From Mycobacterium sp. ACS4054 (lineage in GTDB: Bacteria > Actinomycetota > Actinomycetes > Mycobacteriales > Mycobacteriaceae): 44,105 nt of DNA. Positions within the stretch are counted from its first letter, which is position 1, and each line of letters opens with the position of its first letter. The notes under the pieces were generated by a model. That model searched no databases and was not told where the DNA came from. It was given only the letters and a program-made list of their open reading frames with translations. Shown piece after piece: positions 1 through 8,411 of the stretch. The stretch is from positions 1 to 44,105 of the forward strand of contig NZ_LZHV01000030.1 in NCBI RefSeq assembly GCF_001667275.1, written 5' to 3'. Made by a program: the position numbers and the translations under genes.

Positions 1-175
1 CACGTGCGCACCCGGTGGGGGGGCCAGGTTTTTTGGGGGGGGGGGGGGGGCCGGCGGCGGCGGGGGGCGCCGGGGGGGGGGGGGGGGGGGGCGGGGGGGG
101 GGGGGGGGGGGGGGGGGGGGCGCGCCCCGCGCCCGGGGGGGGGGGGGGGCCCGCGGGGGGGGGGGGCGCCCGCTT
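1..175. other. Poly-G low-complexity contig end (probable artefact)
   Basis: Almost uninterrupted runs of G with a few C, T and A. Open frames here would encode only poly-Gly or poly-Pro and do not resemble the downstream gene. The matching G run at the other end of the window suggests low-quality read ends (for example dark-cycle poly-G) that survived into the assembly. Nothing biological is called. Confidence 0.85.
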
Positions 176-356
176 CGCGGCCGCGGCGACGCTCTTGGCC
201 CGCGCGGACTCGGAGCTGGCCGCCGGTGCGGTGCCCGACCGCCTGCCGGTGCGCCGCGGCTGGGTGGCCGCCGAGTTGGCGATGGCTCAGGGTGACGGCG
301 AAATCGCCGTCCGCCATGCGAACGAAGCGGTGGACCTGGCCGGCGCCATGGCCGCC
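176..356 (+). pseudogene. Internal fragment of Rv3415c-like gene, inverted by a join
   Basis: The plus strand here reads as a convincing helical, TPR-like protein stretch (AAAATLLARADSELAAG, then LPVRRGWVAAELAMAQGDG and IAVRHANEAVDLAG). It has the composition of a real mycobacterial protein, but it stops making sense near position 356. The minus-strand gene just downstream breaks off at the same place. In Rv3415c-type proteins, as I remember them, this stretch follows the segment encoded by the minus-strand part. It therefore looks like the continuation of the same gene placed in the wrong orientation. No start or stop is available, and it should not be read as an independent gene. Confidence 0.6.
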
Positions 357-706
357 CCGTCGGCGCGCGCCTCCGCGTCCTCCCCGGCCAGCGCGAGCGC
401 GCGCCCGTCCCAGCCGCGTGCCAAGGTGTGCCAACCGAGTTGGCGCAGAAACGATCCCTGCGTGCTGTGGGCCAGCGAGACCAACCGCCCGGCGGGCGCG
501 CTGCGCCGCAGCTCCGCCAAATCGCGGTGGGCGCTGCCGTAGCGGCCCTGCCCGCCCGCCGCCACGGCGCGCAGCCACAGGTTCTCCGGCGTGACCGCCG
601 TCGGAAGCGGCCAGGTGCCGGGCCGGTCACCGAAGGCGGCGGCGGCCAACTGCCCGCCAATCACGGAAGTGTGACGAGTTTCAATCACCACGATGGTAGT
701 AAACAC
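357..706 (-). CDS. Rv3415c-like conserved protein, N-terminal part only
   Basis: The minus strand from a GTG at 706 reads MFTTIVVIETRHTSV and continues through AENLW-like and LAELRRSAPAG segments to LALAGEDAEARADG. After that the frame becomes low-quality and hits a stop at 289-287. The position, divergent from whiB3, matches Rv3415c of M. tuberculosis, a conserved protein of unknown function with TPR-like helices. Only about the first 115 residues are usable; the next segment appears inverted on the plus strand. The ribosome binding site at the GTG is weak. Function is unknown. The break is more likely an assembly fold-back at the contig end than a real inversion. Confidence 0.6.
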
Positions 707-1040
707 TTTGTGCAGTTCGCGTTACCGAACTGTTAATCACAATGGCTTCTGTACTAACCGCGCTCGCCCCTCCGTCGGCCCATGAGCTGGGAAATCTCGT
801 TTCGGTCAAGTGCCTGGTAGCACGGTGCGTGTTTCACCAATGAGTGACAGATGAACGCGACGTTAATTCTTTTATAACCATTACATACTTTGTCGGGCTA
901 AGTGGCTATTGACGCAAATTCACCGTCCGCCCTAACGTACGCATGACGGGTAGTCATCGGTGACGCCGCTTCATTTCAGTTGCACTATCGCTTCGCGATC
1001 CTGACCTTACTGGGCGTGCCGTGCAGAGAGGGAAACACCA
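707..1040. promoter_or_regulatory. whiB3 upstream region, long AT-richer intergenic
   Basis: These 334 bases separate the divergent Rv3415c-like gene and whiB3 and are clearly poorer in GC than the surroundings (for example around 860-920, TTAATTCTTTTATAACC). No protein gene is convincing. Two very short start-stop frames, at 840-854 (4 codons) and 943-963 (6 codons), precede whiB3; whether they are translated is unknown. The length suggests a regulated promoter and a long whiB3 leader. WhiB3 in M. tuberculosis is known to respond to redox and acid stress, but I cannot place the transcription start from sequence alone. Confidence 0.5.
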
Positions 1041-1349
1041 ATGCCACAGCCGGAGCAGCTACCTGGACCCAACGCCGACATCTGGAACTGGCAACTGCAG
1101 GGCTTGTGCCGCGGCGTCGACTCGTCGATGTTCTTTCATCCCGACGGTGAGCGCGGCCGAGCCCGCATGCAGCGCGAGCAGCGCGCGAAAGAAATGTGCC
1201 GGCAGTGCCCGGTCATTCAGGAGTGCCGCTCGCACGCCCTGGAAGTTGGTGAGCCCTACGGGGTTTGGGGAGGCCTGTCGGAATCCGAGCGCGACCTGCT
1301 GCTCAAGGGCGACATCGGTCGCGCGCGCGGCATCCGCCGCTCGGCCTAA
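1041..1349 (+). CDS. whiB3: WhiB3, Fe-S cluster redox-sensing transcription regulator
   Basis: This 102-residue protein is almost identical to M. tuberculosis WhiB3 as I remember it. The four iron-sulfur ligands are Cys23, Cys53, Cys56 and Cys62 (pattern C-x29-C-x2-C-x5-C), followed by the GVWGG turn near residues 74-78 and a basic DNA-binding tail (RARGIRR). WhiB proteins bind a 4Fe-4S cluster that reacts with NO and O2 and act with the primary sigma factor. WhiB3 is tied to lipid anabolism and redox balance in the family. The ATG at 1041 is preceded by a GAGAGG element about 10 bases upstream. The GTG at 1021 in another frame is not used. The gene is divergent from the Rv3415c-like gene, as in M. 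tuberculosis. Confidence 0.97.
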   Translation: MPQPEQLPGPNADIWNWQLQGLCRGVDSSMFFHPDGERGRARMQREQRAKEMCRQCPVIQECRSHALEVGEPYGVWGGLSESERDLLLKGDIGRARGIRRSA

Positions 1350-1360
1350 GCGCCCATCCA

Positions 1361-1379
1361 GCCGCCCCGGTGGGGCGGC
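1361..1379 (+). terminator. Stem-loop downstream of whiB3
   Basis: GCCGCCCC (1361-1368) pairs perfectly with GGGGCGGC (1372-1379) around a three-base loop, 12 bases after the whiB3 stop. There is no clear T-tract, which is common for mycobacterial terminators. The stretch from 1380 to 1565 holds nothing else I can support except the ribosome binding site of the next gene. Confidence 0.6.
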
Positions 1380-1565
1380 ACGCCTCCTGCCACGACGTCG
1401 TTGAACGATTCGCCGTCGCGATCCGTGTAACCGTCATGGACTAGGCCGCCGACCGGCCGAGTTCTCATCGAAGCGGCGCGAAATGGCGTCGCACCGATAC
1501 AGAATTCGGGCGTTCCGTCGTGCAGGGGAGCCCGCGTCGGTTCGCTCACGCGCACAGGAGGTGCC

Positions 1566-2450
1566 GTGAAGCAACAATCACACGCAGCAGTGACCGCCCT
1601 GGGACGCCAGGAATGGCTGGATCGGCCGAGCTATCGGCTCGAGCACGGCCTGACATTCCTCTTCGCGGCCATGGGCCGGCACCGGGACCGGATCAGCAAC
1701 GCGCTGCACGGCACCTGGCTGGGCCATCCGCTGCACCCGGCGCTGACGTCCGTGCCGACGGGAGCCGTGACGACGACGGTCGCGATGGACGCGGCCTCGA
1801 TGCTGCCCGGAAACGCCGGCCGGTGGCGGGACGCGTCGAGGTTCGCGCTCGGCGTGGGGCTCGCCGGCAGCGTCGGCGCCGCCGCGACCGGCCTGACCGA
1901 CTGGCAGCACACCCACGAGGAGTCCCGACGGGTCGGCCTCATCCATGGCGTGTTGAACGGCGTCGCGACCGCGTTGTACGCGCTGTCGTGGTGGGACCGC
2001 GGCCACGGCCGCCGGCGACGCGGGGTGGCGAGCAGCGCGCTGGGCTACGGCCTGACCCTGGGCGGCGGCTATCTGGGCGGGGCCTTGGTGTTCGGATCGG
2101 GCACCGGGGTGGATCGTTCCGGCAGCCGGCTCAGCGAGAACCGCTGGACGCCGGTTCTGCCGGCTTCGGCCCTGGACGGCCGGCCCCGGCGGGTCGAGCT
2201 GAACGGCGTGGGCGTGGTGCTCTACCGGGACGACGAACGGGTGCTGGCCGTCGGCGCGCACTGCCCCCACCTGGGTGCGCCGATGGACGACGGCTGGATC
2301 GATCGTGACCGGATCGTCTGCCCCTGGCACGGCTCGCGCTTCGCGTGCGAGTCGGGGGAAGTGCTGCGGGGGCCGGCGACGGCGGCGCTCCCCCACTACC
2401 CGGCGCGCATCCGCGCCGGCTTGGTCGAGGTGCGGGGAGGCGCGAGATGA
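1566..2450 (+). CDS. DUF2231 membrane domain fused to Rieske 2Fe-2S domain
   Basis: This 294-residue protein starts at GTG 1566, chosen because AGGAGG lies just upstream (1557-1562). Residues about 45-180 form a DUF2231-type membrane domain with the HPLHPALTSVPTGA signature and several hydrophobic helices. Residues about 195-294 form a Rieske domain with ligands Cys233-x-His235 (CPHLGAP) and Cys252-x2-His255 (CPWHGSRF). Rieske domains carry a 2Fe-2S cluster and pass electrons. The partner here is unknown; the membrane part suggests a quinone-linked or membrane electron carrier (inference). The stop overlaps the ATG of the hemerythrin gene (ATGA), so the two are probably co-translated. Confidence 0.88.
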   Translation: MKQQSHAAVTALGRQEWLDRPSYRLEHGLTFLFAAMGRHRDRISNALHGTWLGHPLHPALTSVPTGAVTTTVAMDAASMLPGNAGRWRDASRFALGVGLAGSVGAAATGLTDWQHTHEESRRVGLIHGVLNGVATALYALSWWDRGHGRRRRGVASSALGYGLTLGGGYLGGALVFGSGTGVDRSGSRLSENRWTPVLPASALDGRPRRVELNGVGVVLYRDDERVLAVGAHCPHLGAPMDDGWIDRDRIVCPWHGSRFACESGEVLRGPATAALPHYPARIRAGLVEVRGGAR

Positions 2451-2926
2451 ACGCCTACAACGTGCTTTTCGAGCACCACAAGGTCTTGCGCGGGTTCTGC
2501 GAGAAGATCACCGCGCTGCCCCCGGACAGCGACGAGCGCCAAGATGCCCTCGACGGCTTGCTGATCGAGCTCGACATCCACATGCGGATCGAGGACGACC
2601 TGTTCTATCCGGCGGTGTCGCAGGCGAGCACGCTGGTCGCCATCGCCCACGCCGAGCACCGACAAGTCTGGGATCAGCTGGCCGTGCTGCTTCGAACACC
2701 GGCGTCGGCGTCGCAGTACGAGGACGAATGGCATTCCTTCGTCACCGTCCTGGACGCTCACGCCAGCGAAGAGGAGCGTGACTTGTGTCCCGCCCCAATA
2801 GATTTGAGCGCCGAGATGCTCGACGCACTGGGCGAGCGGATGCTCGAGCGGATGGATCGGTTACGTCGTTCCACCATCAACACGCTGCGCGTACGCGGCC
2901 GCGCGGCCATGCTGAGTTTGCTGTAA
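2447..2926 (+). CDS. Hemerythrin-like HHE domain protein
   Basis: This 159-residue all-helical protein has the diiron ligands expected of bacterial hemerythrins: His10 (FEHHK), His45 with Glu49 (DIHMRIEDDLFYP), His68/His71 (IAHAEHRQV) and His105 with Glu109 (DAHASEEE). Such proteins bind O2, NO or other small oxidants at a non-heme diiron site, or serve in iron and redox sensing. The start is the ATG that overlaps the stop of the Rieske gene; the longer frame upstream belongs to another reading frame. Coupling to a Rieske protein suggests one electron-transfer or oxidant-detoxification unit (inference). Confidence 0.9.
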   Translation: MNAYNVLFEHHKVLRGFCEKITALPPDSDERQDALDGLLIELDIHMRIEDDLFYPAVSQASTLVAIAHAEHRQVWDQLAVLLRTPASASQYEDEWHSFVTVLDAHASEEERDLCPAPIDLSAEMLDALGERMLERMDRLRRSTINTLRVRGRAAMLSLL

Positions 2927-2963
2927 TCGTTTCGATCGGGGCCAATCGGGGTACGACCGGCCC

Positions 2964-3698
2964 ATGAAGAACAAGGGCGTATCCTTCACGACCGCGGTAC
3001 TAGCCGCGGCCATTGCACCGTTGGCCGCATGCGCAAACCAGCAGGGTGGCCAGGCCACCACGTCGCCGTCCTCGAGTGCGCCGCCCGGCAGCGAGCGGAT
3101 GACGACGCAGTTGAAGAGCGCCGACGGCAATCAGGTCGGCACCGCCACCATCGATTTCGCGAACGGCTACGCGACGGTGACCGTGGAGGCAGGTCCCAAT
3201 CAGGTACTGAGCCCCGGGTTCCACGCGCTGATGGTCCACAACGTGGGCAAATGCGAAGGGGACTTCAGCTCCGCCGGAACCGTCTACCAGGCGCCCGGCC
3301 ACACGGGCTCCCCGGCCAGCGGTGACCTGACCGCGTTGCAGGTGCGCAACGACGGCGCGGCGAAACTCGTCACCACCACCAGCCTGCTGACCGCGTCGGA
3401 CCTGCGCAGCAGCTCCGGGACCGCGCTGGTGATCCACCAGAACGCGGACAACTTGAGCGGTAGCTCCACCGGCGATTCGGGCAAGATCGTGGCCTGCGGC
3501 GTGATCGCCGCGTCTTCCGCGACGACGACCTCGTCGTCGACCTCGACGACGACCAGCGTCACGACGATCACCACCACGACCGAAGTGCCGCCGCCGTCGA
3601 CGAGCACCAGCACCGTCACCGTCACCCCGAGCTACACGTCGACACTGCCGACCACGACGGTGACGACGCCGCCCAGCCTCCCGCCCGGAAGCCGCTGA
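2964..3698 (+). CDS. SodC-like lipoprotein with degenerate metal site and Thr/Ser tail
   Basis: This 244-residue protein has a signal peptide with lipobox LAAC (Cys23), so it should be a membrane-anchored lipoprotein. Residues about 45-185 match the Cu/Zn superoxide dismutase (SodC) fold: [41 protein letters not shown], and a C-terminal VACGVI. Compared with mycobacterial SodC (HIH and GGHYHVPGH motifs), one Cu-binding His is Met90 and the bridging His is Val107; His92 and His158 remain. Activity as a classic SOD is therefore doubtful. Residues about 186-244 are a Thr/Ser/Pro-rich tail, a likely O-mannosylation or cell-wall spacer region. The ribosome binding site is weak. Confidence 0.85.
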   Translation: MKNKGVSFTTAVLAAAIAPLAACANQQGGQATTSPSSSAPPGSERMTTQLKSADGNQVGTATIDFANGYATVTVEAGPNQVLSPGFHALMVHNVGKCEGDFSSAGTVYQAPGHTGSPASGDLTALQVRNDGAAKLVTTTSLLTASDLRSSSGTALVIHQNADNLSGSSTGDSGKIVACGVIAASSATTTSSSTSTTTSVTTITTTTEVPPPSTSTSTVTVTPSYTSTLPTTTVTTPPSLPPGSR

Positions 3699-3733
3699 TC
3701 CGCAGAAGGCGTCGACGCGCCTAGTCTTCTGGC

Positions 3734-4144
3734 ATGCAGACGCTGCTGTTCACGCTCGGGCTGGTCCTCTTCCTGCTCGGTCTCCTCACCGGGTTCGCTG
3801 TCGCGGCGTTGAAGAACCCGCGCATGGGGTTGTCGAGTCACCTCGAGGCCGTACTCAACGGCATGTTTCTCGTGCTGCTCGGATTGCTGTGGCCGCACAT
3901 CCATTTGCCCCACGCATGGGGAGTCACGGCGGCCGCGCTGATCGTGTACGCCGCGTACACGAACTGGCTGGCGACCCTGCTCGCGGCGGCCTGGGGCGCC
4001 GGTCGCAGGCTCGCGCCCATCGCGACGGGCGACCACGAGGCGTCGGCGGCGAAGGAGTGGATCATCAGCTTCCAGTTGTTGTCCCTCGCCGTCGCGGTCA
4101 TTGCCGGCGTCGTCATCGTCATCGTCGGGGTCTTGCGATCGTGA
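3734..4144 (+). CDS. HabB-like (hydroxylaminobenzene mutase family) membrane protein
   Basis: This 136-residue protein has four predicted membrane helices. Its conserved-looking blocks [20 protein letters not shown] (about residues 28-47), [17 protein letters not shown] and SAAKEW resemble hydroxylaminobenzene mutase HabB and related small integral membrane proteins. HabB rearranges hydroxylaminobenzene to 2-aminophenol, but most family members, including mycobacterial ones, are untested. The stop overlaps the GTG of the DUF1345 gene (GTGA), so the two are translated together. I am confident of the family resemblance, not of the reaction. Confidence 0.75.
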   Translation: MQTLLFTLGLVLFLLGLLTGFAVAALKNPRMGLSSHLEAVLNGMFLVLLGLLWPHIHLPHAWGVTAAALIVYAAYTNWLATLLAAAWGAGRRLAPIATGDHEASAAKEWIISFQLLSLAVAVIAGVVIVIVGVLRS

Positions 4145-4791
4145 AATCCCTCGCCGACTTCTTTCGCGATACGGTCGCGGCCCGGATTGGGGTTGCGGTC
4201 GTGCTCGGGGTCGCCGTCGCGTTCGGGGTGGGTAACACCATCGGCTGGCGATTCGCGCTCGCCGGCTGGATCGTCACCGCGGGTGTCTACGTGGTGTGGA
4301 CGCGGCTCATCCTGGGCGGAATGGATGCCGAGCAAACCTGCAAATACGTGACGAAGGAGGACCCCACCCGCTGGGTGGCCGACGCCGTCATCGTGTCGGC
4401 GAGCGTCGCGAGCCTGGGCGGGGTCGGTTACGTGGTGGCCGCCGCGTCGCGCTCGGGCCCCGGCGCCGTAACGGCCGCCGTCGTCGGCGTCCTGACCGTC
4501 GCGGCATCCTGGTTCGCCGTGCACACGTTGTTCACCGTGCACTACGCGCGGCTCTACTACTCGGACGACCCCGGCGGCATCAACTTCCACGACCCGGAGC
4601 GGCCTTGCTTTCGGGACTTCGCCTATGTCGCCTTCACCGTCGGCATGACCTTTCAGGTGTCGGACACCGAGATCGGGTTGTCGTCCATCAGGGCGACGGT
4701 GTTGCGCCACGCGTTGCTGTCCTACCTCCTCGGCGCGGTCGTCTTGGCGGTCACCGTCAACCTGATCGCGGGATTGGGCTCGAAGCTCTAA
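4141..4791 (+). CDS. DUF1345 integral membrane protein
   Basis: This 216-residue protein starts at GTG 4141, overlapping the upstream stop. It has about five or six hydrophobic segments and the DUF1345 hallmark HYARLYY followed by [22 protein letters not shown]. The function of DUF1345 proteins is not established. Its frame can be extended far upstream to 3889, but only by overlapping the HabB-like gene in another frame, so the short start is preferred. It converges on the adenylate cyclase gene with a four-base overlap of stop codons (4788-4791), leaving no room for a terminator between them. Confidence 0.85.
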   Translation: MKSLADFFRDTVAARIGVAVVLGVAVAFGVGNTIGWRFALAGWIVTAGVYVVWTRLILGGMDAEQTCKYVTKEDPTRWVADAVIVSASVASLGGVGYVVAAASRSGPGAVTAAVVGVLTVAASWFAVHTLFTVHYARLYYSDDPGGINFHDPERPCFRDFAYVAFTVGMTFQVSDTEIGLSSIRATVLRHALLSYLLGAVVLAVTVNLIAGLGSKL

Positions 4792-6308
4792 CGCGTCGGC
4801 TTGAGCGCGGGGTCGAGGCCGAAGACTTGCACGGCGGCCGACTTGCCCTTGAGCGCGTGAAATCCCCTGTCCGCCAGCCCGATTGGCGGAGAAGTCAAGG
4901 CGTCGACGGACTGCTGGGTGAGCAGGATCGCGTCGCCGGTGGTCTTGGTGAGCTGCTCGACACGCGCCGCGACGTTGACGGTGTCACCGATCAGGGTGAA
5001 TTCGAGCTTGCCTCCACCGCCGATGGTGCCGGCGATCACCACGCCGGTGTTGATCCCGATGCCGATCCGCAGCATGCCGTCGAATCGCTCGGCGACCAAG
5101 CGCAGTATCAGTGCGGCGGCGCCCAGTGCGGCGTCGGCATGATCCGCCAGATCGTTCGGGGCGCCGAAGACCGCGAGGGCGCCGTCGCCGAGAAATTTGT
5201 TCACGTGCCCGCCGGCCTCGACCACGGCGGGAACGACGATCTCGAACAGCGCGTTGAGTCGCGCGACGGTGTCCTCGGCGGAATTCGCCTCGGCGAACGG
5301 CGTGAAATCGCGGATGTCGACGAACATCACGGTGACCTCGCGCCGCTCCCCGGTGAACACATCATCGCCCTGCTCGAGCAGCCGCGAAGCCAAGGCGGGG
5401 TCGACGTAGGTCCCGAACGCCGCCTGAAGGCGTTGCCGCTCAGCCAAACCCGCCTGCATGCGATTGAACGAGGCCGCCAGCGCACCCAAGTCATCGTCCT
5501 GAACCACCGGCAGGCGCTGGCTATAGTCACCGGCCGCAACGCGTTTGGTGCCTTCGGCGAGGTCGCGGATCGGCTGCAGGGACGGCGAGAACACACTGAT
5601 GACCGTGATCGGCACGGCGAGGCCCAGGGTGAACAAGCAGGCGATGCTCACCCACAGCAGGGGAGATTGCCACGCCCGGTCGAACTCACCCGCCACCATC
5701 GCGCCCCCCATGGAGAAGCCGAACGCGACGGCGAGTATCGCCAAGTTCGACCACGCCGCGAAAGTGGGTCGTAACCGGGGCAAGGAGTCACCGATCCCCG
5801 AATCGCCGGCGAGTGCGGCCCGCACCGGCCGCATCGGGCCGTCCGGCACGGTGTGCGCACCGATCAGGTGCGAAACGGCCCCGAGAACGCCACCCAGGAG
5901 CGCGTACTCGGCCAGCCGCGGTCCGGCCGCGCCGGCCATGACACCGGCCACCACCGAGACCGCCGCGCCGCACGCGGTGACCACCGCCAGCCCTCGGGCA
6001 ATGGCACGGCGCGACCAGGCGTAGGTGGCCTGCAGCGCGCGCGCCGGGTCCACCGCCTCGCCCGCTGCCCATCGCTCGGCGAGCCGCCATGCGCCCCGGC
6101 CGGGCAGGACGATTCCATACGCCAACACCAACATCACGACGGCGGTGGCCGCCACCGCTTCCAGGTAGCGATCCGATTTCTCGAAAGCCACTATGGCACA
6201 AGACAAGAAAAGGTATATCGGCGTCGGCACCACGATGGAGAAGCCGAAGATCACCCACGAATACCGCGCGCCGAACCGGTCCCACGCCCACTGCATTAAG
6301 CGGTCCAT
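4788..6308 (-). CDS. Membrane class III adenylate cyclase with HAMP domain
   Basis: This 506-residue protein has an N-terminal six-helix membrane region (about residues 15-240), a HAMP linker (about 240-292, [23 protein letters not shown]) and a class III cyclase domain (about 320-500). Metal-binding Asp331 (VDIRDFT) and Asp375 (GDGALAVFG), substrate Lys371 (NKFLGD), Asn445 and Arg449 (DTVNVAAR) are present. The second adenine-specifying position is Thr438 where many cyclases have Asp; Thr is common in bacterial adenylate cyclases. The architecture matches the M. tuberculosis Rv1318c/Rv1319c/Rv1320c/Rv3645 family. It should make cAMP in response to a membrane signal that is not known. Confidence 0.93.
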   Translation of the reverse strand: MDRLMQWAWDRFGARYSWVIFGFSIVVPTPIYLFLSCAIVAFEKSDRYLEAVAATAVVMLVLAYGIVLPGRGAWRLAERWAAGEAVDPARALQATYAWSRRAIARGLAVVTACGAAVSVVAGVMAGAAGPRLAEYALLGGVLGAVSHLIGAHTVPDGPMRPVRAALAGDSGIGDSLPRLRPTFAAWSNLAILAVAFGFSMGGAMVAGEFDRAWQSPLLWVSIACLFTLGLAVPITVISVFSPSLQPIRDLAEGTKRVAAGDYSQRLPVVQDDDLGALAASFNRMQAGLAERQRLQAAFGTYVDPALASRLLEQGDDVFTGERREVTVMFVDIRDFTPFAEANSAEDTVARLNALFEIVVPAVVEAGGHVNKFLGDGALAVFGAPNDLADHADAALGAAALILRLVAERFDGMLRIGIGINTGVVIAGTIGGGGKLEFTLIGDTVNVAARVEQLTKTTGDAILLTQQSVDALTSPPIGLADRGFHALKGKSAAVQVFGLDPALKPTR

Positions 6309-6353
6309 GGCGCGAGACTAAACGCCGGTAACCCTCGAGATCAGGATTACGTG

Positions 6354-7076
6354 TCACCCGTGCGCGAATTCGGCGAGCTTGGCATCGAGCGCCGCGGCGT
6401 CCGGGCTCGCGTACACCTTCGGCTCGCGCTTGTTGACCCACACCATGAAGGGGCAGCCGGTCACCGGACCATTCACCGAGCCCAGCTGTTCGATGCGCTT
6501 GCCGGTCCTCGCCTCGCGCAGTTCGACGTCGTACTGAACGGCGTAATAGTCGACGGTTACCCGCTCGCCCGAGTCGGTCTTGAGGTCACACGTGCGAGAC
6601 TTCACCTCGCTCCCGGGCTTACGGGTAAGGCACGCAACCACATTGGTCGACTGGAAGTCCGCCGGATTCACCCGGTAGTCGGCGCGGGAGTCGAGCGTCA
6701 CCTCGTTCCAGTGGGTGTTTGACAACTGGTTCATCGGGTTCGGCTCGTCGTCCGGAGCGAACGCCACAATCTTGTACGGCTTCCCGTAGACCGCGGCGTT
6801 GCTGATGGACCCGCGCTCGCAGACCACGTCAAAGCTCATGACGGAGGTGGCTTTCTGGACTCCGCCGCGCCCGTCGAGGCCGTCGCGGGCGATGTCGCGA
6901 ATCACGTAGAAACCGACCAAGGCCACCGGCACCATGACGACGAGGGCCGCGACCACAAGCACGACCACCAGCGCGACGTTGGTCTTGCGCGGCGGAGGCG
7001 CCGGCGGCGGGTACGGCGGAGGCCATTGCTGGGGGTGCTGTGGTGGTTGCGGCGGCCACTGCTGCGGATAGCTCAC
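6354..7076 (-). CDS. Proline-rich, single-pass membrane-anchored exported protein
   Basis: This 240-residue protein starts at GTG 7076, chosen because the Pro/Gln-rich run SYPQQWPPQPPQHPQQW begins there and a GGGGGGCG element lies upstream; the frame could extend to 7169. Residues about 1-30 are a cytosolic Pro-rich stretch, 33-58 a membrane helix, and 65-240 an extracytoplasmic domain with Cys pairs (VVCERG, VACLTRK, RTCDLK, GCPFMVW). This pattern is common in actinobacterial membrane proteins of unknown function. It is divergent from the secreted protein gene at 7291. I cannot name a function. Confidence 0.75.
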   Translation of the reverse strand: MSYPQQWPPQPPQHPQQWPPPYPPPAPPPRKTNVALVVVLVVAALVVMVPVALVGFYVIRDIARDGLDGRGGVQKATSVMSFDVVCERGSISNAAVYGKPYKIVAFAPDDEPNPMNQLSNTHWNEVTLDSRADYRVNPADFQSTNVVACLTRKPGSEVKSRTCDLKTDSGERVTVDYYAVQYDVELREARTGKRIEQLGSVNGPVTGCPFMVWVNKREPKVYASPDAAALDAKLAEFAHG

Positions 7077-7290
7077 GCTCGCGCCCCCCACGTCATGGTG
7101 CGGCCAGCTTAGCAATACCCGCGGTTCGGGGCCGCCTCCTCCGCGACACATAACCCGCGTACACGACACGCCGTGACGGGTGTCCGTGGTTTATGTCTCG
7201 AGGTTCCGTGCCCCCCAAACGGTCGGCTGAGCACTCTTGGGGCCACACCGAGGCCGGCTCTGAATTTCACCAGAAACGACGTGAGAAGGC

Positions 7291-7950
7291 GTGCAGCAGT
7301 ATTACGGTGCAATTTTGGCCCTGCAGTCAGCCGCAACGAATTTGATTCTGGTGGTGAACACATTGTCATCGAGGACGCAGACTCTAAGCAAAGCGATCAA
7401 ACTCCTTGTGGCACCGGGGGTTACGTTGTGGGCAGTCCTCAATGCCCCGGCGGCCTGGGCCGGACCGGGCGGCAACATTCCCGGCCCCGGGGTGTGCGAC
7501 TACCCCGGTGTCGGCGGAAGTACTTTCGAGGCGGGGGCCACGACGTACTATTGCGATTTCCCCATCGAGGAGAACAGCACCCACTGGCATTGCGAATACG
7601 GCGGCTGGAACATGGGTGGTCCGGGCGGTAACTCCATCATCGGTGGACAGTTCATGGGTTTTGGGTTGACCATCCCGGCAGGCGATTTCGGGGGTGCTTC
7701 CGGCGGTTGTTCATGGCGCTGGCCGGACAACACGATCGGCCCACCACCGAACCCACCCGGCGCGTGGCGGAACTACTTGGTGCCCAAGCCGCCACCGCCC
7801 GAACATCGGGCACAACCGGTTCCGGCGGCCGAACCGGAGTCGGGGCCGGCGCCGGTCGTGACTCCCGATGCCGGCCAGGAGCCAGAGACACCGGCCTACA
7901 CCAACCCGGCGTTTCCGAATCCCGGCAGGACCCAGAATCCGCCGTTTTAG
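7291..7950 (+). CDS. Secreted Gly/Pro-rich protein of unknown function
   Basis: The maximal frame gives 219 residues from GTG 7291, but AGAAGG sits only one or two bases from that start. In-frame GTGs at 7351 and 7354 would give a more normal signal peptide beginning VNTLSSRTQTLSK and ending LNAPAAWA before GPGGN. The mature part has Cys pairs around VCDYPG, YYCDFP, WHCEYGG and GGCSWRW, probably two disulfides, then a Pro/Glu/Ala-rich tail (PKPPPPEH, PAAEPESG). It resembles small mycobacterial secreted proteins of unknown role. The start remains uncertain. Confidence 0.7.
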   Translation: MQQYYGAILALQSAATNLILVVNTLSSRTQTLSKAIKLLVAPGVTLWAVLNAPAAWAGPGGNIPGPGVCDYPGVGGSTFEAGATTYYCDFPIEENSTHWHCEYGGWNMGGPGGNSIIGGQFMGFGLTIPAGDFGGASGGCSWRWPDNTIGPPPNPPGAWRNYLVPKPPPPEHRAQPVPAAEPESGPAPVVTPDAGQEPETPAYTNPAFPNPGRTQNPPF

Positions 7951-7983
7951 GCTCGGTCGCGGCCGATGTGCCTTGAGTCCGAG

Positions 7984-8313
7984 CTAGGGGCACATGAAGC
8001 TGATCGGCGGGCAGTGCCTGATGGTGATCGCCTCGATCGGCGGGTTGTCGCCGTCCCAGATCGAGGTCGGCCGGCCCTGCATGGTGACGTTGCCCATCCC
8101 GTATTGGGTCGGGTACCAGGTGTGGCAGACGCTCCAGTCCCAGTCGATGTACTGGTTCACGACGTAGGGCATCTGCTTAGGGTTGCCCGGGCACCAGCGG
8201 TGCGGTTCCATCGTGTCCGCGTGGGCGACGCCCACACCCCAGCCGGTTAGCGCGGTACCCCCCGCCAGCACGGCGGCGGCAGCGAGTGTCTTGGTCCTGT
8301 GGGCAAACAGCAT
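7984..8313 (-). CDS. Small secreted protein with four cysteines
   Basis: This 109-residue protein starts at ATG 8313, chosen over an upstream start because AGGAAGGA lies about eight bases before it. A signal peptide (residues 1-32) ends AHA before DTMEPHRWCPGN. The mature part is about 77 residues, rich in Trp, Tyr and Pro, with Cys41, one in SVCHTW and two near the end (HCPPISFMCP), likely two disulfide bonds. Mycobacteria encode many such small exported proteins without known function. It converges on the other secreted protein gene with only 33 bases between the stops. Confidence 0.78.
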   Translation of the reverse strand: MLFAHRTKTLAAAAVLAGGTALTGWGVGVAHADTMEPHRWCPGNPKQMPYVVNQYIDWDWSVCHTWYPTQYGMGNVTMQGRPTSIWDGDNPPIEAITIRHCPPISFMCP

Positions 8314-8411
8314 GATGGCCGTCCTTCCTGGTCTGATCGTCACAACCAGTGCACAACCCCCGCGTCGCTACCGATCTCAACAGACCGGATCCGAGGAATC
8401 AACATAGCGAC

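Noticed and set aside
4..594. Plus-strand Gly/Pro/Arg-rich open frames at the 5' end
   Set aside because: They begin in poly-G artefact. Only 176-356 has protein-like sequence, and that belongs to the broken Rv3415c-like gene.
3520..3690. Repeated ACGACC/ACCACG triplet pattern as a CRISPR or tandem repeat array
   Set aside because: The repeats are codon-level repeats of the Thr/Ser-rich tail of the SodC-like lipoprotein. They lack unique spacers and fixed unit length.
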